A DNA stretch of 25,338 nucleotides from Pezicula radicicola (Eukaryota > Ascomycota > Leotiomycetes > Helotiales > Dermateaceae): assembly GCA_003008705.1 (NCBI GenBank), contig PDUO01000140.1, forward strand, positions 1 through 25,338. The letters run 5' to 3'. Both the position numbers and the translations under genes were made by a program. Of this stretch, positions 1 to 10,124 are shown in pieces. The first letter of the stretch is position 1. The number at the start of each line of letters is the position of its first letter. A model generated the notes under the pieces. It was given only the letters and a program-made list of their open reading frames with translations. It ran no database searches and was not told the origin of the DNA.

Positions 1-1100
1 ATAAAGAATCTTTTATAGTATTTATAGAGTAAGTTTAATCTAGTAATATTAATAGAATATTAGTATTCTTTTTATTAAATATATTCTTATAGTTAATATA
101 ATACTAAGGTAATATTAGCTTTTCTTTCTTAGGTTTTTCTTTATTAAAAATATAAAAGATAATTAATTTTTAAGTTACTTTAATAAATTTCTAAGGTATT
201 ATTATATTTACTTCTTTTAAGATAATTAGATTTTTATTAATTAATTACTTATATCTAAGAATAATATTAATATTACTAATATTAACTATATAGAATTAAA
301 TTTAATTTTAGTTTATATAACTAAAGAAATTAATAATATAAATATTTAATAAGATTTTATTCTTAGTTTATTATTTAGTTTTATCTAGTAATTCTATTAG
401 TTTTAATAGTTTTAAAGTTTTAATTAGATTTTATTTCTTTACTTTTAAGGTTAATATAAAGTTATAATTAGATTTTAAGTTTAATAATATATTAGTAGTT
501 TATTATTCTTTTATTATTTAAAATCTAATAATAATATCTATCTTTATTTATTTACTTTCTAGTAAAGTATATACTTTAATAATATTTATTTAAGATCTTT
601 TCTCTTTATATTTCTTTTTTAAATTTTCTAATAGATTAGAATAATTATAAAACTAATATCTCTTCTTTTTATAATTATAATATTTATTTAATAATTTTTA
701 CTTTTACTTTAAATTATTCTTTCTAGTATTCTTCTAATAATCCTTTTTTAAATCCTTAGTAGTATTCTAGAATTTAAGTTTCTTTTAATTATTATTTTTA
801 TTTTTATATTAAATATAGTTTTATTTTTAATTAACTTATTTTATACTTTTAATTAAAGTTTATTAAAAAGGTTATCTTAAAGAATCTCTAGTATTTTACT
901 TTTAAGATTCTTCTTTAACTCCTCTAAATATCTAATAAACTTATTAATCTTTTATTTAGATTATTATTTAGCTTTCTTATATTCTTTTAATTAAACTATA
1001 TATAAAGTATCTAGTTATAGTTATAATTATTTTAAGAAGTTATTAAATTCTTTTTATATTATATTAGAGAGTTTCTCTAAGTAATTCTTTTTATCTTTTA
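1..1100 (-). pseudogene. Ty3/gypsy retrotransposon relic: gag end, zinc knuckle, protease, start of RT
   Basis: Read on the minus strand, with TAA/TAG taken as decayed Gln/Trp, a gag-like helical region (about 1020-880) is followed by a run with four tyrosines at exactly the C-x2-C-x4-H-x4-C zinc-knuckle spacing, as expected when TGY and CAY codons become TAY. Further on, in one frame, comes LNLKSNYNF (about 490-465), which matches an aspartic-protease LDSGSNYNF after G-to-A and C-to-T change. At 120-1 follows LPQYYINYKNIFNKK, resembling the conserved start of gypsy reverse transcriptase (LPxxYxDYxDVFSEK). The rest of pol would lie beyond base 1. The gag part is in a different frame from protease/RT, which could be the usual gag-pol shift or an indel. 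The copy is dead. Family assignment is inferred from motif order. Confidence 0.68.
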
Positions 1101-1831
1101 ATTAGTAGTTTATTAGTTCTTCTTAGAGATATATTATAACTTAGATAATCTTTTCTTTATTTATACTAAATTATTTAGATTAATTATTAAAGACTCTATT
1201 ATAAGATTATATAAATATAATAAATTCTTATTAAATAAGTCTTTTATATTAGTCTAATTCTATACCTTTTAGAATTAAAGTATAGATATATATATAAGTT
1301 ATATCTAAACTAGATTACTAGTATATATCTATTAAATCTTTAATACCTTATAAAGACTTATTTTATTTTTAATAATAATACTCTAAGGTTTCTTTAAAGT
1401 AGTAAATTAAATTATTATTATATTATTATTAGTATTATTCTATTAATTTATTAAGGGTTTAGTTTTCTACCTTAAGTTTAATAATAATAGTTTAAATACT
1501 TTTAAGATAAAGACTAGATTAGTTAAAAGCTAGTATACTACTAGATATAAGGTTATTAATATAATTATCTTTATATTCTTAGAATTAGTCTCCTCTTACT
1601 AGTACTCTACTAGTTATTTTTAAGCTTATTATTAGTATAATAACTTAGACTTAGTTAAAGTAAAGTAATTAGAATATTAGACTTTAGATTCCTTTAAATA
1701 AACTAAGGGTAAATTACTATATATAAATTAATATTTAAAAATAATAAAGTATATATTAAATAATTAAATAAACTAATTATTAAGAAAGAAAGAGATAAGA
1801 GGTAAACTCTTATTATATATATATATAATTA
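1101..1831. other. RIP-degraded sequence, no identified content
   Basis: AT-rich, CA/TG-depleted DNA between the gypsy-like relic and the piggyBac-like relic. It probably contains the upstream gag and 5' end of the gypsy element, but I could not align it with anything. A short AACTAAGGG string near 1702-1710 resembles the 3' inverted repeat of the neighbouring element and may be a fragment of another copy. Confidence 0.4.
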
Positions 1832-1852
1832 CCCCTTTAGTAGTTTACTAGT
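1832..1852 (+). repeat. Candidate 5' terminal inverted repeat of the piggyBac-like element
   Basis: CCCCTT followed by AGTAGTTTACTAGT matches, in reverse complement and with small gaps, the stretch at 3771-3786 (ACTAGTAACTAAGGGG). The pair brackets the transposase relic. piggyBac elements usually end in CCC/GGG at TTAA sites; here the flanks read ATTA and ATAA, so the target duplication is not confirmed. Confidence 0.35.
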
Positions 1853-2486
1853 ATATAACTAGCTATATACTAGAAACCTTAATAAATAGTATTTTTAAAT
1901 TATCTTTATTAAATATTCCTTTTTTAAATATTTATAATACTCTATATCTAATAATATTATATATTCTTATAAGGTTATATAGATAATCCTTATAGTACTT
2001 TTATTTTAATAAGAAAATTAATCTCTCTTCTTATATTTCTTTATATAATTTCTTTATAATTTAAGATTTATTCTTTCTAAGAGATTAACTTTAAACTATT
2101 ATTAATAATACTAATAATTATTAACTTAAACTAAACCTATCTAGACCTTAAAATTAGAGTACCTAGAAGTAAAAGCTACTAGTACTTAAGGAGCTATATA
2201 CCTTTCTTATAATTTAGATATATATAAGTATTTACTCTAAGAATTAAATATTTAATTATTAGTATATAAAGCTAGACTTTATAAACTATAAGAATATATA
2301 AGAAGCTATAGAGAAGAGCTATTAGAAAGATATAAGTAATAAACTTTACTTATACCCTCTATCTAACTTAGAGAGTAAGAACGTCTATAGTATAATTAGT
2401 ATAACTTTAATAAAGTTAATATATAGTCTAGAGATAACTAACCTTCTAATATATAAATAGAGTCTATTAATTTATATATATTAAAG

Positions 2487-3600
2487 AGGTTAGAAGAGTT
2501 ATAGATACCTAGAAGAGACCTTATTATTAATAAAGTTATAGAATAATTTAAAGACTAATCTAATAATACTTTAGTTATTCTAAATAAACTAATTTTAAAA
2601 GAATATAAAATATAAATAATTATATAAGAAGACTATATATTATATTAGATATAGTATAAAAAGAGAAGTAAGAAAGACTAAGATCTATAAAGAGTTAAAG
2701 TTTCTAAGAAACTAAAAGATAATAAAATATTAGTTATTATTATTAATTTAATCCTTTAATTATCTAAGTAAACTTAATCTTATTATCTTTATCTTAATAA
2801 CTTATTTATAAATATTTAACTATTAGATACCCTTTTAGATAAAGATATTAAAGCTATTAGAACTTATTAAACTAACTTAGGAATACTTAAGAAATATAAT
2901 AAAATAAAAAAGTAAAATAAAAAGAAAGATAAGATCCCTTAGAGAATCTTATTCTATATACTCTTAGAAGATAATAAGATTACTTATATAACTTAGAAAA
3001 ATAATACTCTTTACTTATTTATAAGCTTAATATACTATTTAAAGAAGAAGATTAAAAAGAAGTAGAAGAGATCTAAGACTATCTCTTTTATAACTAAAAT
3101 AACTTAAGTTCCTTTTAGAGATTCTCTTACTAAGGATCTATATATATCTAAAAGCTTTAATAACTATAATAGATATATAGAGTAAGTTAATAAGATAGAT
3201 TAACTTTAAGATAAAATAGTTAGATTATATTAAATTTATAAGAGTAACTAGTATACTATATAGTATTATCTCTTTTTTATAATTTTAGTAAATTTATATA
3301 AGTTCTTATTTTATTCTAAAGTACTAGAATTAAAGTATTTTTTAAGTTAAAGAGAGTTTAGAATTAAGCTTATAAATAAGTTATTTAAACTTAGAAAATA
3401 AGATAATAAAAGAAGAAAAACTAATTAATATAAGGTATTAGAGTTTATTAAAATAACTTTAATTAAAGATTATAAGTTAATTTACTTTAGATAGTATTTA
3501 AACTATTACTCTTATAGAGAGTTAGATAGATATTAGTAATAAGCTATATAGTCTCTTTTAAATAAAATTTTAAGTAATTTTATATTAAAAAAATTATAAA
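2487..3600 (+). pseudogene. piggyBac-type transposase relic (DDE_Tnp_1_7 family)
   Basis: One plus-strand frame stays readable from about 2487 to at least 3420 and probably 3600, broken only by TAA/TAG at positions where family members have Gln or Trp. Recognisable blocks in order are INKVIE-F (family: the VDE-x-x-xxF region before 'FxGR'), YLNNLF (family YLDNLFT, the first D changed to N by a RIP transition), KDKIP-R (KDxIPWG), IT-KNN (IAWKDN), VPFRDS, and NNYNRYIE-VNKID-L (DxYNxxMGxVDxADQL). These are the hallmarks of piggyBac-derived transposases, which are found in fungi as well as animals. The N-terminal region upstream of 2487 is too mutated to align. The element is non-functional. I am confident about the family and less so about its ends. 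Confidence 0.72.
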
Positions 3601-3770
3601 AAATCTATATTATATAATTATAACTTATATAAATTACTCTTTTATAAAGAGAGACCTTGTTTTAATTATTTTTATAGAAATCTACTTAGTTAACTAAAGA
3701 GTATCTAGAATTATCTATTTCTAGTCCTCTTATTAACTTACTTACCTCTACTATATTAAAAAGTACTTCT

Positions 3771-3786
3771 ACTAGTAACTAAGGGG
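3771..3786 (-). repeat. Candidate 3' terminal inverted repeat of the piggyBac-like element
   Basis: ACTAGTAACTAAGGGG is an imperfect inverted partner of 1832-1852. Together they would define an element of about 1.95 kb, a plausible size for one carrying this transposase. The match contains gaps, and the region is AT-rich, so chance similarity is possible. Confidence 0.35.
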
Positions 3787-4712
3787 ATAAAAATCTAAGA
3801 TAAATCTTACTTAGCTCTATATCTTAGTCTATTAGACTTATAGAAGATATAATTAATTCTTATATTTCTTTACTACTTAGTAAAACCTTCTTTATAGTTT
3901 AACTACTTATAACTTTTTAACTAGAGTATATATAATAAAATAACTTTAAATAAAAATAATTTAATTTAAATTAATTTATAATTAATATATTAGTATAAAT
4001 TTCTATTAGAAAGTAAAAAACTTATTTTTATTCTTATATATAGTATTTTTATATTTAAGAATATTTTACTTTATTTATTATTATTCTTAAGAATAATTAT
4101 CTTTAAATTAATAAATCTATAAATAATAAAATTTAAATAGATATCTATAATAGAATTAATTTTTATATTATTATCTTAATTACTTAGAGATTTATAGTAA
4201 TATAAAATAATAGTAATTTTTTTAATTTTCTTAGATTTTTACTTAATTTATCTTTATTTTTTTTTAAAATACTCTTTATTACTACTTAAATAACTTTTTA
4301 TATAGTTGATATATATCTTAAAAAACTTAAAATATCTATAGATAAATACTTAGAGTATAATATACTTAAATTTTATATAAGAGAGATTATTTTTTATAAA
4401 GCTATTTAAGTTTAAAGTAAAAAGTATTGTTTTCGTATATATTTTAGTAGTAAAGAAATACGGGAACCGATTATACATCTAATACTATAAAAGTTAAAAG
4501 AAATTAATAAATTAGATAGAACTTTAAAGAGAGGATAAGGTAGGAAGCTTAAAAAGGATACTACCTACTAGATTAGATAAAGTAATATTAAAAACTCTAG
4601 TTAGGGCGGACTACAACTTATACTATAGTTTAGAGACAAAGTTTAAAACTAGTAATATTCTCTTAATAACCTAGACGAAGACGAGATTATCCGAGTTACT
4701 CTTGTAACTGTA
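3787..4712. other. RIP block edge and transition to normal sequence
   Basis: AT-rich and unreadable up to about 4430. From there RIP damage decreases (CGG, GGCG and CA/TG reappear) until coding sequence begins at 4713. I see no gene. The 3' untranslated region of the bicupin gene must lie here, so its terminator sits on the edge of the heterochromatin-like block. Confidence 0.6.
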
Positions 4713-5762
4713 TTACGCAGACCCTAAGAAACGGCTAACAGCAAGCTCCTGTAGGCCAATCTTCTCGAGAAGCCGGAAGCGGGCACTTGCATTGACACTC
4801 TTCTCCACAAAATCTGGGCTTGGGGCAACCCGCTGCTGGCCTTTGCCGGGAGTGCCAACGTACTTGATCAGTTCGTCGAAACCACTTCTTGTATGAATAT
4901 TCACACAATAAGCTCCTTCAGATTCGACCTTAGCGCTATAAACCGTAGTTGAGGGTATATAGATCAACGATCCTTTGGTAGCTGGCAGGACCTTATCCCC
5001 CAGGAGAAACGTCATTTTCCCATCAAAGATATAGAATATCTCATCCTTATCCTTGTATATGCGAGGTTCAATTACCAAGCCTTTTCTAAATATCACCTCG
5101 AGGAGAGTATAGCTGCCTCCGGTCTGCTCTCCACTTGCCAGGATCGTCCAGCAACCTTCCATAGTCGTATAGCTCTCGAGGTTGCTCGCGTTGGAAATAA
5201 ATGGAAACAGCGTCGCACCGGGCGTTGGTCTGGTCAACATATTTGCCGGATCTGGCTTGTCGACGAAAGGGTTGCCAAGTACGGAAGTTTCGCCATAGTC
5301 GTCCGAGAGTTTCTCAGCTAGCCACCGCGGAGGCAACATCTCTTCCACCAACTCTTTTGGCGGTGGCTTGCGCTCTTTTGCCGGGTGAGAGATGCCGATG
5401 AGGAGCTGTTCGAAGCCAGCGGGCAGGTAAAAATTGAGGATATGAGTATCCGGCTCGTCAACAGTAAAGGAGTGCTCTGTATTGCCTGGAATCGCAACAA
5501 ATGTGCCCGGAGTACCTTGGAGACCCTGATGACCTCCAGCGTTGAAAGTGCATTTGCCCGTAATAACGTACATGCCCTCATCTTGTGTGTGCGAGTGCGT
5601 GACAGGTCCGCCTCCGCCGCCAGTAACCACCACTTGGTCTAAAAGACAGAAAGCATTGTCAGTCTGCACTCCTGTCGCCATCACCTGCCACAAGTTGCCA
5701 ATCTGCCAATATGCAGGCGAGTCATCGTGATTGGTGACGAAAGGTTTGGCGATTTTGACCAT
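4713..5762 (-). CDS. Quercetinase-like bicupin dioxygenase
   Basis: An uninterrupted 349-residue protein of the fungal quercetin 2,3-dioxygenase (pirin-related bicupin) type, about the length of the characterised Aspergillus enzyme. That family uses a metal-dependent dioxygenation to open the flavonol C ring and release CO. The N-terminal cupin keeps the complete metal set: His56, His58 and Glu62 (HSHTQDE) and His97 (NTEH). The C-terminal cupin (about 225-290) keeps the fold pattern, but its ligand positions are Arg234, Tyr236 and Tyr275, so it should not bind metal, as in the Aspergillus enzyme where only the N-domain does. There is no signal peptide, unlike the secreted quercetinases, so the substrate is probably intracellular. 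It diverges from the extradiol dioxygenase across a 589-bp shared promoter. Its stop codon borders the RIP block. Family is sure; the substrate need not be quercetin. Confidence 0.88.
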   Translation of the reverse strand: MVKIAKPFVTNHDDSPAYWQIGNLWQVMATGVQTDNAFCLLDQVVVTGGGGGPVTHSHTQDEGMYVITGKCTFNAGGHQGLQGTPGTFVAIPGNTEHSFTVDEPDTHILNFYLPAGFEQLLIGISHPAKERKPPPKELVEEMLPPRWLAEKLSDDYGETSVLGNPFVDKPDPANMLTRPTPGATLFPFISNASNLESYTTMEGCWTILASGEQTGGSYTLLEVIFRKGLVIEPRIYKDKDEIFYIFDGKMTFLLGDKVLPATKGSLIYIPSTTVYSAKVESEGAYCVNIHTRSGFDELIKYVGTPGKGQQRVAPSPDFVEKSVNASARFRLLEKIGLQELAVSRFLGSA

Positions 5763-6120
5763 GTTGAATGATTTCCCGAGGCGATGCTAGTAATGGTTCA
5801 ATTCAGACCTAGGTCTGATTTAGGAAGATGAAAGAGAAAAGTCCGATCTGACTGGGCGACAGGGTAAATTGAACTGATGCTCTTCTCTCGTTCCAATGCA
5901 GTGGCTTTCTCACAGTTGCTCAGACGGACGATAAGCGCTGCCATATTAATAGTCTAAATATCACTTGAAAATACCTATTACAGATGCTGAATCAGCTTTC
6001 CAATTCTTTAAAGAGCTCGGCCCTTGCTCTCAAGTCTGTGATACTGTTCGCGTCATCTTCACCGGACCGATGGTATTGCAGAGCCCCCTTGTCGATCGCT
6101 GCTGCACTTGCGGCACTATG

Positions 6121-6132
6121 CCACTTTTGCCG
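6121..6132 (+). promoter_or_regulatory. Cluster motif CCACTTTNNCCG, copy 1
   Basis: CCACTTTTGCCG, preceded by ATG to give TGCCAC. It is an exact match to the 12-mer found once in each of the four divergent promoters. The GCCAC part could be a C2H2-finger site and the CCG triplet a Zn2Cys6 half-site; this pairing is inference. Confidence 0.6.
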
Positions 6133-6205
6133 ACCTGGGTACCTGAAGTCACAATTAAGGTGGCATATAGGGTTAGAAAATAAAATTGTTTCGAGATAGC
6201 CACTG

Positions 6206-6217
6206 CCACCTTACCCG
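6206..6217 (+). promoter_or_regulatory. Cluster motif variant CCACCTTACCCG
   Basis: Same GCCAC-N5-CCG arrangement as the exact copies, with one change (C for T) in the fixed CCACTTT part. It sits 85 bp from copy 1 in the same orientation, about 135 bp upstream of the extradiol start codon. Confidence 0.5.
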
Positions 6218-6351
6218 CATCAGCACTTTAATTCCGAATTCCCGACTGCCACCACCACCACCATGTATGCGGTAATATCACTTGAAAGCCTCATGATATA
6301 TGAGGGCCAGCTCAGTGGAATCTAGGACAGAATGCATACAAAACAGAAACA

Positions 6352-7394
6352 ATGCTTGAAACCATTGAAGACAAACGAATTCGTCTTGTAAAGACGGCGT
6401 ATGTGACGTACTTTCACGTTGATTTTGCCAAGGAACGGAAGTTCCTCCTCGACTTCGGCTTCGAGATTGCGAAGGAAACAGACGAAGTTATCTACTTCAA
6501 AGGCTATGGCACGGAGCCTTATTGCTATGTAGCTCAGAAGAGTAGGAACGGCCAGACTGAATTCGGCGGGGCAGCATACGTCGTCGCAGATCGCAAGGAG
6601 CTTGAACGTGCAGGACGACTTCCAGGTGCAACTTCAATACAGAAATTAGATGCTCCAGGCGGCGGTGAGATTGTCTCTTTGCACGACCCTGAAGGACATC
6701 AAGTACACCTGGTCTATGGACAAGTTGAGGAGCCGTCTCTGGTCCAGCCTCCTATTCCACTAGAGAAGCTTGTCGTCAACTATGACGACGAAAAACCTCG
6801 TCTTGGAAAGTTCCAGCGCTTCGCCCCCGGGCCTGCACCTGTGCACCGCTGGGGCCATTACGGTGTCACATACAGCGAGGGTCAATATCAGACGATGTTT
6901 GACTGGTATACGCAGAATTTGACTCTGACGCCCTCAGACATTGTCTATAAAGACAAGACTCCCGTCACCTGTTTCTTCCATATTGATCGCAAGGAGAGGT
7001 ACACGGATCACCACTCTTTCTTCTTCAAGCGCGCGCCCCCTAGAAAGAAGTGCTCGGTAGCACATGCGGCATTCGAAGTCCATGATTTTGACATCCAGCA
7101 GCTTGGTCACGACTACCTTACTGCCCAAGGCTACGAGCTGTGCTGGGGTGTTGGAAGGGTAAGTCAACTTCAGTGCTCCACGTCTTGTGGAAGATTGTAC
7201 GAATCCATTCTGACAACCACAAATAGCATGTTCTAGGTAGCCAAGTCTTCGACTATTGGTTTGACCCTTCAAAGTTCATCCTTGAGCATTATGCCGATGG
7301 TGACCTCGTGAACAAGGATACACCTGTGGCCCATGTGCAAGCTGGTCCGGAGGCATTAGCTGTGTGGGGGCCGCCAGTACCGGAGGTGTTCTGA
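6352..7394 (+). CDS. Type I extradiol (meta-cleaving) ring dioxygenase, VOC fold
   Basis: Two exons, 6352-7158 and 7227-7394, joined across a 68-bp intron (GTAAGT...CTGAC...TAG), give 324 residues. Without splicing the frame runs into a false end at 7236. The protein has the two-module vicinal-oxygen-chelate architecture of 2,3-dihydroxybiphenyl/catechol 2,3-dioxygenases. The Fe(II) triad is present: His169 (GHYGV), His238 (VAHAAFEV) and Glu289 (LEHYADGDLV), with spacing close to that of bacterial BphC (69 and 51 residues against 64 and 50). The second-shell block GRHVLGSQVFDYWFDP (268-283) is canonical; splicing falls exactly between its Arg and His. It would open a catechol ring next to the diol to yield a hydroxymuconate-semialdehyde-type product, which fits the FAH-family enzyme in the same cluster. 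Cytosolic; exact substrate unknown. Confidence 0.92.
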
Positions 7395-7918
7395 TGCAGG
7401 TTTGCAGGTGCGGCCAAGTCATGTATAGCGCCTTGAAGGAGATATACACTAGATTGAAGTTAAGTACATCAATTATTTAGCAGTCCACAGACATGACATC
7501 CAAGCCCATCATGGTAACTGAGTCAGGAATAAGTGGTGCAATCGTTTGCTTTTATGAAAGTGAGTCATTTAACGTACATGTTTGCGTTAGTTGTAACTAG
7601 AAATTGACTTAGCAAAAGCCATTTTGCTTCAGTGAAGACAAAATTTCCTGTTAGAGGCGCAACTTTCGGTCCGTCTCAGTTTGATATATTTAAAACTGCG
7701 CATCCATGCTGAAAAGAAAAATTTCTTTTTAATATAAAGCTTATCCAAACAGGCCGACATTCCAATGGTCAAATTGAGCGAAGTCTCTCTTGCAATTTAC
7801 ATATCTAGCTCACTACCTAATCACTAAACCTTCCACCTATATGAGAAAAGCATCTTCTTCCATCAAAAGTCTAATAGCTTACTGTAAAAGATTGTGGTTC
7901 TGAATTGACCCCAAAATC
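7395..7918. other. Convergent 3' intergenic region, extradiol dioxygenase / P450
   Basis: 524 bp between two converging stop codons. It is moderately AT-rich and must contain both 3' untranslated regions. A near-palindrome of A and T tracts lies at about 7713-7730. I see no open reading frame, RNA gene or repeat that looks real. Confidence 0.6.
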
Positions 7919-9537
7919 CTACCATATTGCGTCAGGCTGACTAACGAATTTGACCCAGCAATGGCCCGTCGTTGTCACCGCAGCGAAAACGTCTTTCAAC
8001 TCTAGGTCGGAATCTTGGTCCGGAGGAGGTGGCACTGCCTTAAAATTCCGGAACGTCCTGCAACCTGGTCAGCTCTTCAACTTTTCAGACACCCGAAAAA
8101 CTTTACATATGAACAATATACCGCAATTCCGTCAATACCAAGTTCGAGCCAGGACATGCTCGAGACCCTGTCCCGAACGGAATCCAATTGATATTCATGT
8201 CTTCTGACTCATTGAGCCATCGTTCGGGGCAGAATTCCTCAGCATTGGGATACACACTCTCTAAGCGACCTTGCGTGTATGCCGATGTGGATGCGATCAC
8301 CCCTGGTGGCACTGTCATACCATTCACCGTAATCGACTTGCCTAGATGACGCTCCAGCGGACCGGGGATCATAGGCCACAACCTCATTGTCTCTTTGATC
8401 ACGGCCTCAAGATATGGAAGGGTTTGTGTATTCTTCAGGTCCAGGGCATTGACATCGGGAGAAGCTTGGAAGAGTTCTTTGCGCAGGATCTTCTGCGCTT
8501 CGGGGTGACGCATCAATGCCCAGCAAATAAATGCTGCTGTATGCGAGGATGTGGATGAGCCTGCTGCCATCATTTCCACCATGTACGCAGGCATGTCATC
8601 GATAGGCACTGTCCACGACTTGTCCTTTCCGCCCATCCCCAGGAGCATAGATAGGACATCACGATCGTGACTCTGCTCGCCACGATTTTTCCAGCGCCCC
8701 AAAGCATCGCGTGCAGAGATATCCATATCGCTACAATCGTTTCGGAGCGTCTTCCACTCAAGACTTCCGAAGTTGCGGACATAGAAGTCAGCTCCAGGAA
8801 TGAAACTTTTTAGCGCATTCCACTTGCTGAAGGCGTGAAACCGGCGCAAGAAAGCTGCACCTGAGTTACCAGTATTAAGAAGCAGGCTCTTCTCTTCGCC
8901 CCATAGAACATCAGTCACAATATCTAGCGCCAACAGACGGAACCAGTACACGCCATCAGTACATTCACCGAGCTTTGATTTCTTCTTGAGCACGTCCACA
9001 AATCGCTGACAGTGCGTCTCAAGATTCTCAAGTAGAATCGCCAAGTTGCGATTCTGGAAACACTGGATGAGATAGTTCCGGCTAGGAGCTGCTTCATGGT
9101 AGGTCTTGAATCCGAGGGTCACGGTGACTCCTTTCCAGGAGCCCATCCCCTCGTAGAAATGGGACTTGGAAGATGTGCGATCGTAAATGATCTTCATGGC
9201 CTCTTGATCATTGGTATGTACCTGGTCAGGCGCTAGGACCACTAGCGGTCCATATTTTTGAATCAGATCATCTGCATATGCTGTCCTCTGTAGTTTGAGT
9301 GTAGCATAGAGAAGGGGCAGCCGGGTCATGCGGGACAGCCAGGGGCCTGGCACGTGCCGAACTGGTGAAAACAGGAAAGCATAGATGATCTAATTTACCT
9401 GTTAGGATGAAATTTCTCTATTTGCGCTTACTCGTACTTACCTTGTAACATAGATGTAGCAGAGGAGCAGCAATGAGCAAGCCCGAGATATTTTGACTGG
9501 TAGCATGTTGTAAGATGTTACTAAGAAAAGAGTCCAT
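7919..9537 (-). CDS. Microsomal cytochrome P450 monooxygenase
   Basis: Three exons: 9537-9442, 9389-8107 and 8057-7919. The introns are 52 bp (9390-9441, GTAAGT...CTAAC...TTAG) and 49 bp (8058-8106, GTAAAG...CTGAC...CAG). The product is 505 residues. A hydrophobic anchor (about 17-39) and the hinge RHVPGPW (43-49) place it on the ER membrane. I-helix AGSSTS at 308-313 replaces the usual AGxDT, so the acidic residue is missing; this may affect proton delivery and is worth noting. ExxR is ETMR (365-368), PERW is at 420-423, and the haem loop FGTGSRACPG (437-446) has ligand Cys444. All features of an active class II fungal P450 are otherwise present. No reductase gene is nearby, so it would use the cell's general CPR. 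It probably hydroxylates or demethylates the cluster's substrate; the CYP family cannot be fixed by eye. Confidence 0.92.
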
Positions 9538-9691
9538 TGCTATCGTGTTCTCTATGCTGAGGGTCAAAATTTTCAAATCAAGCTGACTTGGATGTTCATT
9601 TTATGGCAATATGCAACAAGTATAATTTAGAGACGGATACCAAATCCTCCTACAGCAGTTGGGCTCACCTCACAGAGTCTCGACCTCTTAT

Positions 9692-9703
9692 CGGTTAAAG
9701 TGG
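9692..9703 (-). promoter_or_regulatory. Cluster motif CCACTTTNNCCG, copy 2
   Basis: CCACTTTAACCG read on the minus strand, within ACTGCCACTTTAACCG, 155 bp upstream of the P450 start codon. Exact match to the shared 12-mer. Confidence 0.6.
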
Positions 9704-9782
9704 CAGTCCGGGAACGTTCCTTGAAGCCCTACCCGCAGGACGGCAAGATGGTCTGTAAGCAAGTCGAACGGATTCCCGCAAG

Positions 9783-9793
9783 CCACTTTCCCG
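9783..9793 (+). promoter_or_regulatory. Cluster motif variant CCACTTTCCCG
   Basis: The fixed CCACTTT is followed by a spacer one base shorter before CCG. It is flanked on both sides by TCCCGCA-like words. A second 11-bp form, CCACTCTGCCG, lies at 9826-9836. Confidence 0.45.
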
Positions 9794-10124
9794 CACTGAT
9801 TCTACGGATAGACGCGGCTTCCCCGCCACTCTGCCGATGTTGGTTCGGAAATTGTGGTGGAAGTGCTTCAATGCGGAGACCCCGGGATCTGTGTATTTTG
9901 TTTAGATGCCGACAGTAGACCGTGCTGGACGTTATGAGCCGTCTTTAAAGCCTAAAAGTACAGAGTATCTATTTAAAATGAATACCTACTGAGCAGCCCC
10001 GTCTTTACACCGTCCACAACAATACTCCAGTCTGTTGCAAATAATCTTTTGAGCCAGACCGAATTGTCATAATTGGCCGATAACGTTGGCCAATATTCCT
10101 CGAGGCTTCCTATCAATTTTCAAT

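Larger units (their letters stand above)
1..4430. repeat. RIP-degraded AT-rich transposon block (left)
   Basis: The sequence is almost only A and T. CA and TG dinucleotides are essentially absent; the first TG I met is near 3658. In all readable frames the stops are TAA or TAG and not TGA. This is the mark of repeat-induced point mutation, a C-to-T process favouring CpA that acts on duplicated DNA in ascomycetes. Two element relics are listed separately. I recognised no intact gene here. The damage fades between about 4430 and 4700, where CA and CG reappear. Confidence 0.93.
5763..6351. promoter_or_regulatory. Divergent promoter: bicupin / extradiol dioxygenase
   Basis: A 589-bp gap between two start codons facing apart, with no coding sequence. 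It holds two composite sites of the cluster motif (6121-6132 and 6206-6217), further GCCAC/GTGGC words at 6160-6165 and 6246-6251, and a short CCA triplet run at 6249-6263. The density of GCCAC words lies on the extradiol-gene side, but the region must serve both genes. Confidence 0.75.
9538..10124. promoter_or_regulatory. Divergent promoter: P450 / PRISE reductase
   Basis: 587 bp between facing-apart starts, almost the same length as the bicupin/extradiol promoter. It carries one exact cluster motif on the minus strand (9692-9703) and two 11-bp variants on the plus strand (9783-9793, 9826-9836). I see no real coding sequence in it. Confidence 0.75.

Noticed and set aside
6249..6263. CCA triplet run as a functional repeat
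   Set aside because: Only five units. It overlaps the GCCAC-rich promoter and is more likely ordinary microsatellite-like sequence.
7159..7239. Extradiol dioxygenase ending at 7236 or being frameshifted
   Set aside because: A standard 68-bp intron restores the conserved GRHVLGSQVFDYW block and the third metal ligand, so the gene is intact.
7713..7730. A/T near-palindrome as a terminator or structured RNA
   Set aside because: It is short, low in complexity and lies in a 3' flank where such tracts are common.
10086..10124. N-terminal extension of the PRISE reductase from 10086
   Set aside because: The codon at 10086 is TTG. The first ATG in frame is 10125, and the Rossmann motif starts 14 residues after it, as usual for the family.
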